Part shown: positions 23,185-24,105 of the stretch, in pieces
Layout of the letters: every line of letters begins with the position of its first letter
Position numbering within the stretch: the first letter of the stretch is position 1
Notes under the pieces: model-generated
What the model saw: only the letters and a program-made list of their open reading frames with translations
Database searches by the model: none
What the model was told of the DNA's origin: nothing
NCBI GenBank assembly: GCA_946482615.1
Contig: CAMLSF010000045.1
Coordinates: 1 to 24,105 of the forward strand
Source: an uncultured Chromatiaceae bacterium
GTDB lineage: Bacteria; Pseudomonadota; Gammaproteobacteria; Enterobacterales; Alteromonadaceae
Direction of reading: 5' to 3'
Length of the DNA: 24,105 bases
Made by a program: the position numbers and the translations under genes

Positions 23185-23212
23185 GAACTATTCATATAGC
23201 TTCCAGTCATAA
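23185..23212 (+). promoter_or_regulatory. Candidate sigma-E-type autoregulatory promoter of rpoE
   Basis: GAACTA (23185-23190), 16 bases, then TCATAA (23207-23212) resembles the sigma-E pattern GAACTT-N16-TCnnA. It lies about 65 bases before the rpoE start. Autoregulation of rpoE from such a promoter is known in E. coli. Here both hexamers are imperfect. Confidence 0.35.
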
Positions 23213-23277
23213 GGGTACGCTTGACGAGCGCCAGTTGCAAAAAGAAAGTAGTATTTAGCATTAGGGGAAAGGCTCGG

Positions 23278-23853
23278 ATGAGCGAGCAAGAATTGGATTG
23301 GCAGATTGTCCAGCGGGTACAACAAGGGGATAAAGCAGCGTTTAATCTGCTGGTGAAAAAATACCAGCACAGAATAGCGAACTTAATCTCACGTTATGTC
23401 TCTAACCATGGCGATGTGGCAGACGTAGCTCAGGAAGCCTTTATTAAAGCTTACCGAGCTATTCCAGGCTTTCGTGGTGAGAGTGCATTTTACACCTGGT
23501 TGTACCGGATAGCTGTGAACAGCGCTAAAAATTACCTGGTAGCGACGGGGCGCAAACCACCATCTACTGATGTAGATGCGGACGATGCCGAGTTTTATGA
23601 CGGCAGCGATGCGTTAAAAGAGCAGGATTCTCCGGAAAAACTCTTGTTATCCGAAGAAATCCGGCACGTAGTGTTCGATACCATTGAAAAGTTGCCAGAC
23701 GAATTACGCACCGCTATAACTTTGCGTGAATTGGATGGTTTAAGTTACGAAGAGATTGCGGAAGTGATGGGTTGTCCTATCGGGACAGTCAGAAGCCGGA
23801 TTTTCCGTGCACGTGAAGCTATTGATGCGCAGTTAAAACCGCTCGTTAGTTGA
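23278..23853 (+). CDS. rpoE: RNA polymerase sigma-E factor (extracytoplasmic stress)
   Basis: This 191-residue protein has the same length as E. coli RpoE and near-identical blocks: GDKAAFNLLVKKYQHRIANLISRYV, DVAQEAFIKAYRAIPGFRGESAFYTWLYRIAVNSAKNYLVA (region 2), and LPDELRTAITLRELDGLSYEEIAEVMGCPIGTVRSRIFRAREAID (region 4). It directs transcription of envelope-stress genes when misfolded outer-membrane proteins trigger cleavage of RseA. The ATG at 23278 follows AGGGGAAAGG and begins MSEQE as in the family. A longer frame from 23221 is rejected. It is followed 23 bases later by rseA in the usual operon order and is divergent from nadB. Confidence 0.98.
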   Translation: MSEQELDWQIVQRVQQGDKAAFNLLVKKYQHRIANLISRYVSNHGDVADVAQEAFIKAYRAIPGFRGESAFYTWLYRIAVNSAKNYLVATGRKPPSTDVDADDAEFYDGSDALKEQDSPEKLLLSEEIRHVVFDTIEKLPDELRTAITLRELDGLSYEEIAEVMGCPIGTVRSRIFRAREAIDAQLKPLVS

Positions 23854-23876
23854 ACCTCTACTAAACAGGAATCGGT

Positions 23877-24105
23877 ATGTTGTCAGAAAAATCAGATTGG
23901 CTCTCGGCTGCTAGTGATAACCAAGCTATTAGCCCGGAACAATTAGACACTTTACTGCAGGACGCTGAATTACAGCAAAGCTTCGCGCGTTACCATTTGA
24001 TTGGCGCAGCCATTCGTAATGAGTTGCCGGCTCAGCTGGATCTGCAGTTTGCAGATAACTTTGCCAGCCTGTTGGATCAGGAGCCTGCTTACCAGTTAGA
24101 AAGCA
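23877..24105 (+). CDS. rseA: Anti-sigma-E factor RseA (partial, 3' end off the right edge)
   Basis: An open frame from ATG at 23877 runs to the window end (76 codons seen). The N-terminal part has the RseA cytosolic-domain pattern: an acidic helix (SPEQLDTLLQDAELQQSF) followed by ARYHLIGAAIRNELP, matching the conserved YHLIRD-like stretch that packs against RpoE. RseA is an inner-membrane protein that holds RpoE inactive and is degraded under envelope stress by DegS and RseP. The membrane helix and periplasmic part are beyond the edge. AGGA lies 6 bases before the start, and the gene follows rpoE directly, as expected for an rpoE-rseA operon. Confidence 0.92.
   Translation, partial: MLSEKSDWLSAASDNQAISPEQLDTLLQDAELQQSFARYHLIGAAIRNELPAQLDLQFADNFASLLDQEPAYQLES

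Noticed and set aside
1..24105. CRISPR array, tRNA or rRNA gene, insertion sequence or prophage
   Set aside because: No regularly spaced repeats, no cloverleaf-like or rRNA-like stretch, and no transposase, integrase or phage protein were seen on either strand.

Overview
The window is a chromosomal segment of a Gram-negative gammaproteobacterium. The housekeeping block at the right end (ygfZ, sdhE, ygfX, nadB, rpoE, rseA), PEP carboxylase, a large TonB-dependent receptor, an RND efflux pump and two lipoproteins all fit this. Gene content and protein style suggest an aquatic Alteromonadales/Chromatiaceae-type organism such as Rheinheimera or a relative. That assignment is an inference from memory, not a search result. 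I see no tRNA, rRNA, CRISPR array, insertion sequence, integrase or phage gene, so this is core and lightly accessory chromosome, not a mobile island.

Layout, left to right. (1) 1-1820, minus strand: a secreted alpha/beta hydrolase, translationally coupled through TAATG to an ECF-type sigma factor. The sigma factor runs off the left edge and carries a hydrophobic, probably membrane-inserted C-terminal module. (2) 2088-4718, plus: ppc (PEP carboxylase), closed by a strong bidirectional terminator shared with the convergent TonB-dependent receptor (4791-7031, minus). (3) 7285-8229, minus: a cytosolic sialidase-like beta-propeller protein. Divergent from it is a two-gene export operon (8390-11857, plus): an HlyD/CvaA-type adaptor and a peptidase-C39 ABC exporter. 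Between the two lies an 18-codon micro-ORF with a near-ideal ribosome binding site. (4) 11854-14332, minus: an NlpE-META lipoprotein, a divergent methylthioribose-kinase-like protein lacking the first Asp of its DXE motif, and a VOC-family protein. (5) 14539-18679, plus: an RND permease followed by its periplasmic adaptor, overlapping by 14 bases. (6) 18676-20684, minus: a CreA-family lipoprotein, a terminator, a SlyD-like FKBP isomerase and YgfZ. (7) 20801-21476, plus: sdhE and ygfX overlapping each other. Convergent with them is nadB (minus), whose 3' end overlaps ygfX and contains a perfect hairpin. (8) 23278-24105, plus: rpoE and the start of rseA, cut by the right edge.

How the genes work together. 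The right block links flavin and Fe-S biology (YgfZ, SdhE, the flavoenzyme NadB) to the envelope-stress regulon (RpoE/RseA). The middle holds two envelope machines: a type I/ABC exporter able to cleave a leader peptide, and an RND pump divergent from a possible envelope-sensing lipoprotein. The most unusual items are the membrane-tailed sigma factor, the micro-ORF inside the exporter operon with no recognisable cargo gene, and the MtnK-like protein with altered metal and nucleotide motifs. Three convergent gene pairs overlap at their stop codons, so the region is very compact. No stretch longer than about 270 bases lacks a gene.
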